Assembly (NCBI GenBank): GCA_021029095.1
Contig: JAJOHG010000007.1
Span: 620,001 to 684,000 of the forward strand
DNA from: Phellopilus nigrolimitatus
Taxonomy: Eukaryota; Basidiomycota; Agaricomycetes; Hymenochaetales; Hymenochaetaceae
Length of the DNA: 64,000 nt
Reading direction: 5' to 3'
Part shown: one piece after another, positions 1 through 13,342 of the stretch
Layout: each line of letters starts with the position of its first letter
Numbering within the stretch: the stretch's first letter is position 1
Notes under the pieces: generated by a model
Databases searched by the model: none
What the model was told of the DNA's origin: nothing
The model's input: only the letters and a program-made list of their open reading frames with translations
Program-made: the position numbers and the translations under genes

Positions 1-135
1 TCAGGCGGAGGTGTGGCGTGAACTCGTGTTACGCAGCTAGCACGACGACGTCGCCCTGTACATGTACAAGGTGGCCTGTCGGGACGATTATCTGCGGAGT
101 GCCCTGAGCTGATGCTGCTGGATGGACAGCGAGGA
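1..135. repeat. Degenerate dispersed repeat, direct copy of 7655-7793
   Basis: This segment and 7655-7793 share the opening TCAGGCGGAGGTGTGG, and later TCTGCGGAG and a GATGCTG/GGACAG block in the same order and orientation. The middle is diverged and differs in length. The left copy may continue past the window edge. No coding capacity or terminal repeats identify the element. Confidence 0.5.
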
Positions 136-485
136 CCAGCCCCCTCCCAAACGCGCGCAGACGAGTTTTACGGGGCTACGAGTCCGGGGGAAGTCGTGTC
201 AATCTTGACATGTCTGTAGTTTTTTTTTTTCTCCCTTGTCCGCATGCGCTTGCTTCGCTACGCGCACACCCCTTGCGTCTGCGGTTGTTTCGCTGATTGC
301 CCATTGAGATACAATCCCATAGTCATAACAAATCACCGCCCTGCGTTGTATTTCCTAGTCTACAACATGGCCTGAATATTTACACTGTAGATGTAAAAAC
401 TCCAGCTCCGCTTCCATCGCGCGCCACGGACGCCTGCACGCGCAGCGAAGAGAAAAAGAGAAACGGAGCCGTCGTCCGCCCGCTT

Positions 486-640
486 CGCACAGTTCTCCGG
501 ACGCTATTGGAGAAAAATTGCGCGTTAGTCTTCGCCTTCGCCTTCGCTGGACTGAGAACGGCGAAGCGAAGCCTGAACGCCTGAACGTCTATGCGACGCG
601 AGCGGGATCGACGCATCTCGATTCCTTCGGCGTCGCCGTG
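486..640. repeat. Degenerate repeat, inverted copy of 7041-7192
   Basis: Read on the opposite strand, 7041-7192 matches this segment block by block: TCTCCGGACGCTATTG, a CTTCGC-repeat tract, GCGAAG, CTGAACGCC-GAACGT and GCGGGATCGACG, in the same order with small indels. It is probably a decayed mobile-element fragment or a short interspersed family; nothing encoded identifies it. Confidence 0.5.
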
Positions 641-883
641 GAGAAGCCCTCCTGGACCCTTTAGAAGCGGTGGTCGGAGGCGACTTGCAATTACGATCTG
701 GGGGAAAATATTACTGGCTTGAGGAGCGAGTTTGGGCCTTCACGAGGGGCACGCCACGTCCCGGGCGGAGCTCACCCCGTAGCGCCGACGCCGACCGGGT
801 TACATACACATAAGAGCCACAAGGGGACGCTCTTCCAGCGCGAAGGAGGGGGAATGAGCCGCGACTCAGGCCAGCAGCCCATC

Positions 884-914
<31 letters not shown>

Positions 915-3195
915 CTGTTTGATCAGCAGCGATTATCGGATGGGCCGCCCGGGGGAGGGAGGCCCAGGCGCGCCTGCTGCGCCGCTTCGATGCTTCGCTA
1001 TTCAATGCGCGCTGAAGGAGAAGCAGAAGCAGAAGCAGCTAGCTGAGAACGAAAAGAGAGAAGCGGGCGCGATATGACGTTGTGCGAAGAGAAGAGAAGA
1101 GAGAAGAGAAGCGCAGATAAGAGAAGCGCTGGGACTCGCTGGACGGGCCTTTCCTTACCTTTCCTTGGCACGGCCACACGTTCGCCGGGCCGCTCTATTG
1201 CCCTGCGGGCGAATGCAGAGAGTTAGCGCCTGTTAGGCAGTAGCGCAGCGTCTTTCGTCGCGCGGCGCGTTCGCGACGCGAAGCCGCCGGCGCCATTAGC
1301 AGCGCACAGACGCGTTTAAGGCGCCGCGTCTTCCCCTAGCGGCTGCTGCAGCTGCTGCAACGGGACGGCAGGGCGGACCCAGGCCCGCAGGTCTCGCTGC
1401 GAAGCTCCGGATCTCACGACGCGGGTCATCACCTCGAGGTCTCTGCGCTTGATAAGTCTGCACGCGCGCCGCATATGTATGTCATGTATGTGTGTGTGTA
1501 CACGTACTGGACTGGGCATGTCATGTCATTGCGCGACTGTATGGGATGGGATGGGATCGCGGCGCAAAGGCCTCATCGCGATAACTGTTCTTGCCTTCGC
1601 CCCCCGCAGCAGGAAGACAGCAGCTGACTGGATTGGAGGGGCGTAGGACGCAGATAGAGGGCCGCAGAGAAGGGGGGAGATCGCCGGGGGCGAGAGCGAG
1701 TCCGGCGACGATCACGGCGGAGAGCACCGGGGTGGCGAATAGGACGGGAGGGCGCGCGTGCGAGAGGCCCGTATGTGTATGTGTTTTGATCTGCGGGCGG
1801 GGTGGACGCCGTGTATACTCGGGAGGGCCGACCGCGGTGCGCGAGCGGGCGCGGCGACATTTGAAAAGCGCGAAACGTGCGCGAGGGCGGGTCGGACGGG
1901 CCGGGTGGCAGCGTAACGCTGCTCTCGCGTCCCAGTCTAGCGTCCAGCCTAGCCTCAGCGCGTGTGCGCGTGAGTATGTTGTCTGTCGTCCGAAGCGTCC
2001 GACAACGACGAGGAGGAAAGGACGGAGAGGCCGTGTATTTATTGTTGTTTATTGGGGAAAGGAAGGGGCTTACATGCATATATATATGCAAAAACGGGCG
2101 AGGTCCGGCCGTGCGAGGGCGGAAGCGAGGAATGGGCTGGGGGTGCGTCGCGACGGCGACACAGGATTGGCCGGAGCTTGACGCGTTTCCGCAGTCGACT
2201 GCGGATGTCGGGCTCTCAATTCATGATATGATAGTCTGGCGATACGGACCTTGGTTTTTTTTTTCGCGAGCGAGTTTGGATTGCCTCCCCCGGATTGATT
2301 ACCCCCCGGGTTGATAGACGTCGAGCAGCATGTGAAGCAAAGCAGAGAGAGCAAAGACGAACAAAGCAGCGGCAGCAGGAACAGCAGGAACAGCAGGAGC
2401 AATCAGTGGCGGCGAGGGCGATATGATATGGCGTCACTGGCCCGCGGGCAGATTCGAAGACATCGCACAGGTCGGGAATTGGAAAATACTAGAAAGTGTC
2501 TGGACGGACGTCCGCGACCGATAGTTGCGATTGCTCGTTCGAAATTCTATTCTAGCAGGTTCCGTCCGACGGACGACGTGATTGGCTGGCTGTGCGATGC
2601 AATCAGATGGGGACTTTGTCTTGTCTCTGATAACTTTGCGCTCGCCCAGGCCTGGTATGCTTGGTACGCTGTGCACGCCCACACGCAGGATTTGAGTTCC
2701 CATTCATTTTTTTCTTCGTCGGCTGTGAAGCGAGCGGGACGGACGGGATGTGTAAGAGAAGGCTGACATACAGTAACTTATGCACTGTTTAGGCGAAACG
2801 CGGGGGATCGACCGAGACCCGGCCGGAGAACAGACCCTGAGAACCCTGAGAACCCCAATTAGCCAATCGAAGCGGGCGTAGCCACGTCAATTGGGGAAAT
2901 TGGCTTTGCAGAAGCGAGATCCGTTGCCCGCTTTTGGAGCTGCTGGAGCGCGCTGGAGCACGATGAGCACACTCCTACGTCGCCGCCGCCGCAGTGCAGT
3001 GGACATCGTCCAACGGCACCAGCCAGCGATGGTTTATGCTGACGATTGCGCAGCGCAGGGACGCAGGGGGGACTGTCGTCACACCCGGGGGCGCATGTGA
3101 CAAACAGTTTACCCCGCGGAAGGGCCACTAACCTAGCCGGTCCGGCTATCCCCACATTTGCTCGAGACCGCGCTAAGCCAATCTGCCTAAATAGC

Positions 3196-3300
3196 CCCCA
3201 GCTAATCCCTCCCTCCCTCTCTTCCACCCCCACATTCTACCAATCCCTCTACCAATCCACCACCACTACTTTTTTCGTTTCTTTTTCATTACTATTCTAT
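3196..3300 (+). promoter_or_regulatory. CT-rich core promoter tract of glycerol kinase
   Basis: A long run of pyrimidines (CCCTCCCTCTC, CTACCAATCCCTCTACC, CTTTTTTCG) lies directly 5' of the glycerol kinase start at 3333, with a CCAAT box at 3178-3182. CT-rich tracts just upstream of the start are typical of well-expressed basidiomycete genes. No convincing TATA box was seen. The promoter role is inferred from position and composition. Confidence 0.45.
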
Positions 3301-3332
3301 ACAACGCATCTCTTACTCGCCCGTCGTCGCCC

Positions 3333-5435
<2,103 letters not shown>

Positions 5436-7040
5436 GCGGCGCCTTCGCCTTTGCTGCGTCCGTCCTCTCTTCGTTTCTTTATTTTTCTCTCTTGGTCTTT
5501 GGCTACTGTGCTTGGACGGTCTTCTCTTCGACGGACTCCTTCTGCGTTCCTTCATCTCCTCCGTATACATTCCTCTCTTCACTTCCGGGTTTTTTCTTTG
5601 GGTTAGAATGGGCCGTAGGGGAAAGCAATCAATCAACAACAACGGCGACGACGACAACATCAACAAACGAACGTGTTCCTAATCTGTATCTTGTAAATAT
5701 TGCATCATCTGTACGACAGTGCGCCCGCAGGCGCGCCCCCACTTTTTTAACACACACTAACATGCTGTAGTTGTTTCCGTTTCTGCGTTCGTGTTTTTGT
5801 TCCCTTTTCTCGTTTCTTCGTTTCGTCCCCGATACCATCCATGTTTTTCATACACGGGCAATAGAAGTAGATTTTCAACCAACCAAACTCACATACACAT
5901 ATACATACACTGTTCGTAGATAAGGGTACCTTGCTTTTATGGCTAAAATAGACGTCGTTTGTTCACAATGAACCTGAGGGGAAAGGATGCCCCGCGCGCT
6001 TTTATGTGTGCGCCGGCCAATGACACGTTTCTCTGAGTTATGGTCCGCAAGTCTACTGTAATAGTATATCGGCGGACGTCCTGTCTGCCGGTGGCGACAT
6101 CACGCATATACATGTACATGTACATATTTTGACCGTCACGGGGTAAAGAACGGCCTTGCGACGTGCTCGAGTGGAATGGGTTCAGAGACGGCCTTTTGCC
6201 GGCGGCGGCGGGTGCATTATTTTGCATCCTCCCCGTGTGTGTGGATGAACAAAGACGTCCCCTTGGCTGCACGAGGGTGTACGCGTACAGTATGCAATTC
6301 AATTCGAGTTCGAGTTCATGAGGACGGCGCCGCCCAGACGTCATGCCCTGATAGGAACGACGTATGGGGTGCACCCCCGCGCTCGGGCTTCCGTCAATTG
6401 GATCTGAGGCGAAACAGAGAGTTTGCGCAGCTGTATGTGTGCATGTGTGTATCTGTACATGTATGTCGCGTCGGGCTTTATTGGCTCGGCTGGAGTTCAG
6501 ACATTAAATGGGAGCGGGCGTCGGCGGTCCCCCGTCCTGACGTATATCGTGCTTCCGCGCGGGCTGGGTTTGATAAGTATGCAGAGATTGAATGGATGCG
6601 ACGGCGACGGCGGACGTCAGATGGGTGCGGCGGAGGCGGAGTGGAGATGGTTTGAGTCCGGGCCTCGTGACGCTGGGGCGCCCAGCGTCCGGCAAGATAC
6701 TCGTCCGTCTCCGCGCGCAGAAGCGCGGGGGCAGGCTGCGAGGGCAGACGCGGACACGGACGCGGACGCGATCGGCGGGGGCGGGGACGCGCCGATCATT
6801 AATGTCAATTACCCACAACGCGCCCGCGCGCCGGACGCGCTGGCACGTGAGACGTGAGAGTCGGTTTGGTAAGCCCATGCGCGCGCAGACAGGCGTCTGG
6901 AGGAGCCTAGAGCGGCCCCCCGTGGTCCTGGTCGGGGCCCGCCGTCACGGTACTGCCGGCGACAAAGACGTGCGGAACCCGATCGTCAAGCCAATAACGT
7001 TTTTCTCCCGGTTGCAAGGCGCAAGGGCCTTCTGCGTGGA

Positions 7041-7192
7041 AACGCCGTCGATCCCGCGCTCGACGCGTCCCATAAACGTTCTGGCGTTCAGACTTCGCTG
7101 GGCTGAGAAACCGCGAAGCTCCGTGCCTGTACGAAGGCGAAGGCGAAGGCGAAGACTGGGTGTGATTTTGCAATAGCGTCCGGAGAAAGTGT
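7041..7192. repeat. Inverted partner of 486-640
   Basis: Its reverse complement carries the same ordered blocks as 486-640, including TCTCCGGACGCTATTG and GCGGGATCGACG, with an expanded CTTCGC tract. This is the better-preserved copy around the trinucleotide-like tract. Confidence 0.5.
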
Positions 7193-7654
7193 GGGGTGGA
7201 AGCACGTCGCGGTTCTGTTCTTTTTCGTCGTTCGGGCTTCGTGGAAGCCGCGATAAACCCAGAACTGAAATTGTACGTGTCCGTGTCTCCGTGATCGTAT
7301 GGTAGACTCGCAAATACAGGCTACGAAGACGGTGGTTTGTCATGACTATACGGGGCGGCAATCCGTGATCTTCGAAACAATCGCAAATACTTAAAAAGGT
7401 AGTAAGATGAAGAAAAGCAGACGCAAGGAGAAGAGGCGGACATGGGGAGGAAATCTCAAGACGTGTCAAGATTGAAGCGACTCCCTCGGACTTACAGCCC
7501 CGTGAAACTAGTCTGCACGCTGGCTTGAGGAGGTGAGGGTGGAGGAGCTAGCAGCGGCGGAGACGCCGGCGGGGAAAACGGAAGCCTTGTCTGCGCAGTA
7601 AACACAATATGTGGAGAACATTGGAGAACACGATGGGGACGCCTTCGGCCTTCG

Positions 7655-7793
7655 TCAGGCGGAGGTGTGGTGTGAGTTCATTCGCAATATTGGTTTGTGT
7701 TTGTGTTTCGCGGCTATCCCCACGACTTCCCCTCTATCCAGAGCGGCCTGATGATCATCTGCGGAGCGCCTGCGCAGATGCTGGTGGACAGAC
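7655..7793. repeat. Direct partner of 1-135
   Basis: It begins TCAGGCGGAGGTGTGG like the window's first bases and ends with the shared ATCTGCGGAG and GGTGGACAG blocks. Together with the inverted pair this places two repeat types at both flanks of the glycerol kinase locus. Confidence 0.5.
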
Positions 7794-9540
7794 GGCCTGA
7801 GCGATAATTACAAGCGGACGAACGTGATCCCGACGAGTCTCCCGAGGAGCGTCGCGCAAAGCCGACCACGAAGGAGCGCCCGAAACAGCCGCATTCAGCT
7901 CGGCATGATGCAGAGCGACTTCTAGAGTCTGCACTCGAGTGCCATATGAGCATCGGCGCAATGCAGTCGAGCATCTGAAGATTCTGTGCGTACAGTATGT
8001 TGCACCACAGTCACATGGACCACCTGGAGTTTCGAAAGATAGTGTTCGTCGCAGCTCGTGAAACGGACTCTTTGGAGTTTGGAGTCCAAAGGTCGTTGAA
8101 TGCTGGGTGGGTTTGTGTGGGATGAGTTTGATAGGTATGCAGAGATTGAATATCTCAGAAATCAGGTGCTTAGCGGAGTGGACACGGCTCGAAGATATTC
8201 CAAGCGCGTCTCGATCGCGAATGATGAAGGGCGGAAACTGGAGTGCTCTAGCGCTATGCACATATAGTCCATCATTTTCAGAGATATAGTGTACATAGGC
8301 TTTAGAAGAGGGGAAGAGGCATATTTCAGAAGATTTCAGACAGGGAAGCGCACCGGCTGGAGGCAAGAATGATCGGCGCAAGCGTGACTATCATGACATC
8401 ACACCGCGTTATAGATGAGACGCGCACACGTGATCTGGGTTGGTAAGCTTCATTCACTTTTTTTCAGCAGACGTACTCGGCTTCTTCTAATCGTCCGTGT
8501 GTGAAACCTCTAAGGAAAAAATTGCAAATAGAAAGGTAGACCCGCGGCCAGAGAGCCTAACGTGATTGCTCAGTGACAGACTGACGGCTGTTTGAGGACC
8601 TTTTTCTGGGCCGAACTTGTCCAGAAAAAAAAACCAAACCATCGGTGTCGTGAGCTACCGCGTTCATAATGGATGATGCGAGGTCAAATAAGCTAGTTCC
8701 GGGAGGCTGATCAGGCGACTGCTAGCCATGGAACACACCGGCACCGGCGCAGAACCTGAGAGAAGAAAGGATAGGTCAACGGAATTGATCTGAACGAGTG
8801 TATCTCATTTCATTTCCCTCGCTCTCAAGCTCGTATCATCATGATGTCTAAACCATGCCTCGGGCGTCACGTAAAGGAGTGGGTCGGTGCTAGAAATAAG
8901 TTAATCAATCATGGCATTCCTCTAACGAATATTCAACCTTAGGATGTTATTCAATAAAGCCAAAGCGCTCAAGTCCATGCCATCTTCGACTCAACACTTC
9001 TAAAGGGTCCCAGCAGTTTCTATATAGAAATCCCGAAGAACTCGGCGTCGATCTTATTTGCTTCCATAGGTATATGTTGAGACGCTTAGAATCGGACTAC
9101 GTGGTTCGCAATTCAGCGCAGACGAATACGAAGACATAGTTCAGGATACCATCTGGTTGCCTACGGTGCAGCCTCGGTTCGTTGATTGACTATACTGGTT
9201 GGATGCCCAGGCTTTGCTAAAAGCCAATCGGACTCGATAAAATAAGACAACAATGTTGGAGCGCAAGCCGGCGGAGCCCCGTCCCGCGCGCACCGGTTGC
9301 GTGCTCGGACGTGCTGCCGCAAGCGCAGCGTCTCGGCTCTGCGAGCACGAGGCTCGCTGCATAGCGATTGGCCGGCACGCGGATGAACCGTCGTCCGCGC
9401 ACCACTCCGATCGTCTCCCGCACCCCTCGTTTCGCATTGACCAATAGAACAGTTCATTTGCTTATCGTTTATCTCCTTTTATCATATCCCCTTTCTTTCG
9501 TAGAGTAAACCGGCTTATCCGAAAGCCCGCAAAGCAGTAG

Positions 9541-9750
9541 TATAAAAAGACTCTTTATTCTTTCGCACACCTCAGACGTTCGCACCACCGCGCGATCGAC
9601 TGAGGTGAGCTCTTGTCGCTATTATACACATTCTATTATACTTTTGCTCATTAACTATTAAACTAGCTTACCCTTGTATTAGGTTAGTTTACAATGATTA
9701 GACGTTCGCACCACCGCGCGATCGACTGAGCTTACCCTTGTATTAGGTTA
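9541..9750 (+). mobile_element. TATA-led element fragment with an intron-containing unit and an adjacent intronless copy
   Basis: A TATAAAAA box at 9541-9548 is followed by a 34-nt block (R1, 9571-9604), a 62-nt GT-AG interval (9605-9666, starting GTGAGCTC and ending AAACTAG) and a 20-nt block (R2, 9667-9686). Only 13 nt later R1 (9700-9730) and R2 (9731-9750) recur joined exactly at the GT-AG boundaries, as in a spliced transcript. This suggests a retroelement leader or LTR remnant in which a reverse-transcribed, spliced copy was placed beside the parent. No coding region, long terminal repeat pair or target duplication was established, so the element class is unknown. Confidence 0.45.
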
Positions 9751-10556
9751 CGTCTCTCGCGCGGACCCGGTCTCACCCTGCAAAAAACAAAACTGCAATC
9801 ATACAGTAAATAGCACTTGTATCGCCATCGCTAAGGTAGACTAATATCCTGGAATAGATAGACTATGGGTGCTATCGTTTGTGACTGCACGACTCGCGTG
9901 CAAGGGTGAACGACAGAGGCGAACAACAGAAGGGCGAACGATCAAGAAATATGAAAGTGTTATACACCGCAAATGAGTTAGCATCGGTATCAAATTGGAT
10001 GGTAACGGCGGTGCCGCTTGAGAGCGTAAATAATCTAAATGAAACTACAACACACTTGCCAAAACAGCGTTCTCGAAGAGCTCGCAGCCCTCATAGTATA
10101 GTCGAAGGAACTGTCTCGGAGTAAAAGTCGTCCTACAATTCGCCTACACGTCCTTATGCTTCGACTTCTTAGACAATCGTATCATCAATGTTTACGAAAT
10201 GCTCTTTGCTGAGCTTGTGCATTTCCCCAGTGGCTTCTATTCACCAGACAGACCACGGAACTTCGATAGCAGAGACGGAAACCGACTTAGTTCTAGGTCC
10301 ATCATTCAATCACGTCTGAGTCAGATAGTTGATAAATCTCGAATGGGATTAGATACAGACGATAGCAGGTAGCGCACAAGAAAGCGAGGAACAACAGCAA
10401 GGGGATCGACAACAGATGAGATATGCATGGCAGGAGATCGAGAAAGGCTACGGATACAGGATACATTCGGATACGACAACGAAAGCAGATGCTGTACAGT
10501 AGAAATGACACTTCAGAAACGGGAACCGAGAACCAGGAAAACGGAGAAATAAAAAT

Positions 10557-10808
10557 GTATGTACTCGAAGAATGGGGTTCCCTCTCAGGGAGATTAAATA
10601 CCGCTCCAAACATGGGAAACGCGGAAACAGGGAAACGGACAGAGAAATAAGGGCATACTTGGAAAATGGGTGTTCCGCAGGGAGGGATGTTTCGCAGGAA
10701 GTAGGTTAGTGAGATAGAAAACGAAAACAACAAAAGGAAAAGAGAGAGAAGATAAGAAAAGAAATAAGCATATGCGTACTTGAAGAACGCGTGTTTCGCA
10801 GGGACTTT
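10557..10808. repeat. Three diverged copies of a roughly 35-nt unit
   Basis: Segments near 10557-10592, 10652-10687 and 10774-10808 share the pattern TACTyGaArAA...GTTyC..CAGGGA. They are spaced about 95-120 nt apart in the same orientation, just 3' of the zinc-finger gene copy A. Function is unknown; they may be an old minisatellite. Confidence 0.35.
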
Positions 10809-10868
10809 GCAGACGAAGTAGCTTTCCGTCCGCGTTGGCGTCGACATACGCCAATGGTAATCCATGCC

Positions 10869-11956
10869 CTACTTCCTTTGACGCTTAACGCCTTTCGACG
10901 AACCCTCTTCCACGTCGTCGTCATCTCGCTGGGACGACTTCCGCTTCCCCAAATCCGTCTTCGGCTTGCAAAGCTTCCTGAGTACCTGATGCTTGGTGCG
11001 GCGTTCGTTCTCAGGCTTCTCTTCCTTCTTCGCCCCATCGGGTCGGGGCTTGAACAAGAGCTCGTCCGGCCACCCTTGCAAGCAAAAGGCGTCAGTTGTA
11101 CAGTCTGAGGCAGTGTGAAATATGCAAACTCACACCATGCCAGCGTCCGGTCTACAAAGAACTCCTTGTACGTCTCCACGATGATCCTGCCCGCCGCTTG
11201 TTCTTCGGCGAGCTTCGCCCTGAAGAGTTCGATATACGCATCATGTCGCTTTCTCCTGTCCTCCTTTGAGGTCGCTTTTTTGATGTCCTTCTTCTGCTTA
11301 ATCACGTCCTCCCCGTAGAAGTGATGGACAACCGCCTCCAGACACTTGTCATTTTTTCCCATCGTCTCAAAATGGCGTTTATATGTAAACGGATTTGCGA
11401 AGCTTCCGTTACAGATACCGCACGTTACCGTTGAGTCGAAGTGAGAACAGACATGCCTGTCTGACAATTGCTTTGACGATGACACCGAAGAGCACCCCCC
11501 ATGCACGTACTGTGAAGCCCTGCATGGGATCGAAAGAGACTTCCCTGTCTTGAGCGAGGGAGCTGACTCGAGCTCGCTGTTGTCGTTTGACGCAGGGGGG
11601 TTCGTCTCAGACAGAAATGCCGGCGAAACGGCGGGATCGAGAGGATCCGAAAAAGCAGCAAAAAAATCGGCAATAAAAAAATCGCCCTCATATGCTTGGA
11701 GAGCGTCCGTTCCGAGGAGACGAGAAGAAGAGGTTGAAGGTATTGGGTGGCTTGCAGCCGTTCCGACGCCAGGATCCCGTACAGGCCCATTGATTACGTG
11801 CGAATTCTGTAAGATGTTCTGGCCCTTTGGCCGTTGCAACGAGTACATATCGTGCTTGGAATTCGTCTACAGGTAAGAGTGAATCAGCCAAGGGGATAAA
11901 GGTTTGCCAGTGCGAAGAGTGGAGACTTTGCTTACGCCGCTGTGTAGCATGTCCAT
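10869..11956 (-). CDS. Uncharacterised zinc-finger protein, tandem copy A
   Basis: I do not recognise the family. Three exons fit in frame: 11936-11956 (seven codons), 11134-11866 and 10869-11074, giving 319 residues. Intron 1 is 69 nt and intron 2 is 59 nt, the latter with a CTGAC branch site and a GCAAG acceptor. A CX2CX12HX9C arrangement at residues 156-182 (CGIC, then H, then C) resembles a C2HC or C2H2 finger. A WPDELLF motif opens exon 3, and the tail is basic and acidic (KRKSS, DDDDVEE, KRQRK), suggesting nuclear localisation. It is duplicated in tandem with copy B at 11688-13342; intron positions and lengths are identical. Copy A has the intact C-terminus but lacks a 119-codon segment present in B. 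Function is not inferred beyond possible nucleic-acid binding. Confidence 0.6.
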
Positions 11957-13342
11957 GAGGGGATCTTAGCGTCGAAAGAAAGCAAGGGAGAGGTTTGCAG
12001 AGCTCCTTGAATGCCTCAGGTCTGCTGCGCTTCTCATCCGCGGGCTTCTTTTCCCTCATCGTTTCTTCGCCCTTCTGCGTGAACAAGAGCTCGTTCGGCC
12101 ACACTTGCATGCGAAAAGCGTCAATTGGACGTCCTGAAACAGCGCGAAATATGCAAACTCACACCATGCCAGCGTCCCGTCTACAAAGAACCTTTTGAAC
12201 GTCTGCTTGATCTTCCTACCCGCCGCCTGTTCTTCGGCGATCTTCGTTTCGAGGAGTGTCATGTACGCGTTGTGTCGCATCTTCTGGTCCTTTTTCGAGG
12301 TGGCTTTATTGATGCCCTTGCTCCTTGTATCCACGGCCTCTCCATTGAAGTGATGGACAACCGCCTCCAAACACTTGTCATTTTTTCCCATCGTCTCAAA
12401 ATGTCGATTATATGTAAACGGATTTGCGAAGCTTTCGTTACAGATACCGCACGTTACCGTTGAGTCGAAGTGAGAACAGACATGCCTGTTTGACAATTGC
12501 TTTGACGATGACACCGAAGAGCGCCCCCCATTTACATACTGTGAAGCTCTGCATGGGATCGAAAGAGACTTCTCTGTCTTGAGCGAGGGAGCTGACTCGA
12601 GCTCGCTGTTGTCGTTTGACGCAGGGGCGTTCGTCTCAGATAGGAATGCCGGCGAAACGGCGGGATCGACGACGGGCGGTTGACTCGGAGGACGTTGCTC
12701 GGAAGGTTGATCGGCCAATAAATGAGTTAAAGGTTCCTGGACATACGCGGGCTCGTTGACCTCGGGCGTGACGGCATCGTCAAAGGAACCGGTAGCGGGT
12801 AGATCCTTTGAAACGTCCGTCGCACGGTGCGGGCGTCCGTCGCCAGCATAGTGTTCGGTCGTGCCAGTACAGTCTCCTGACGGAAAAGTCGTCGCGAGAG
12901 ACGAGGAGGGACCGGTGTCGGCGTACGTGTCGCGCTCGTGAAATTCGCCAAGGCTCTCGCAGACAGCTGTCTGTAGGGACTCTGCGTCTGAAGTGGTGCC
13001 GGAAGGCGGGACAGGGGCCTGCTCGAGAGGATCCGAAAAAGCAGCAAAATAATCGGCAACGAAAAAATTGCCCTCATATGCTTGGAGAGCGTCCGTTCCG
13101 AGAAGACGAGAGGAAGAGGTCGAAGGTTTTGGGTGGCTCGCAGTCGTGCCGACGCCAGGATCCCGTACAAGCCCATTGATTACGCGCGAATTCTGTAAGA
13201 TGTTCTGGTCCTTTGGCCGTGGCAACGAGTGCATATCGTGCTTGGAATTTGTCTGTAACGAACAATGAATCAGATAAGGGAATAAAGGTTTGCCAGTGCG
13301 AAGAGTGGAGACTTTGCTTACGCCGCTCTGTAGCATGTCCAT
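11688..13342 (-). CDS. Uncharacterised zinc-finger protein, tandem copy B with replaced 3' end
   Basis: Same gene structure as copy A: exons 13322-13342, 12163-13252 and an exon 3 starting at 12103, with introns of 69 and 59 nt. The finger (CGIC, then H, then C) and the exon 3 motif WPNELLF are conserved. Exon 2 carries 119 codons absent from A, rich in P, S, T and E. After about 11993 homology to A's exon 3 stops and the sequence becomes the 5' leader of copy A, the expected junction of a tandem duplication. The frame then runs into copy A and stops only at 11688, giving a predicted 508 residues with a foreign tail. B may be a truncated pseudogene, or may yield a protein with a novel C-terminus. 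B or its ancestor supplies the full-length middle and A supplies the original end. Confidence 0.5.

Larger units (their letters stand above)
1..3332. other. Gene-poor GC-rich region upstream of glycerol kinase
   Basis: I see no supportable gene here. Open frames overlap on both strands and lack family motifs, intron structure or a credible start. Simple-sequence tracts occur: a TTTTC-type pyrimidine run near 883-917, AGAAGC repeats near 1018-1040, a purine GAGAA run near 1085-1130 and an AACAGCAGG repeat near 2366-2400. Two CCAAT boxes (2855-2859, 2863-2867) and a third at 3178-3182 precede a CT-rich stretch that probably forms the glycerol kinase promoter. Confidence 0.6.
5436..10868. other. 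Long repeat-rich gap without supported genes
   Basis: No open frame here shows a recognised domain or a consistent exon chain. The stretch holds the right-hand members of the repeats shared with 1-640, a short repeat shared by 6563-6593 and 8126-8155 (GTATGCAGAGATTGAAT core), a TATA-led segment at 9541-9750 with a spliced-looking duplication, and three diverged copies of a roughly 35-nt unit between 10557 and 10808. A 188-codon frame on the minus strand at 10302-10865 is low-complexity, rich in F, S and L, and I do not regard it as a gene. Confidence 0.55.

Noticed and set aside
1573..2181. Overlapping 170-200 codon frames on both strands near the left edge
   Set aside because: GC-rich DNA gives long frames by chance; arginine-rich translations on both strands with no motif.
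10302..10865. 188-codon minus-strand frame with many F, L, S and Y residues
   Set aside because: Translation of purine-rich repeats; it resembles membrane helices only by composition and has no family features.
11105..11133. A 29-nt intron ending at the first AG in the zinc-finger copy A
   Set aside because: Too short for this genome; using the next AG gives 59 nt with a CTGAC branch site and works identically in both copies.
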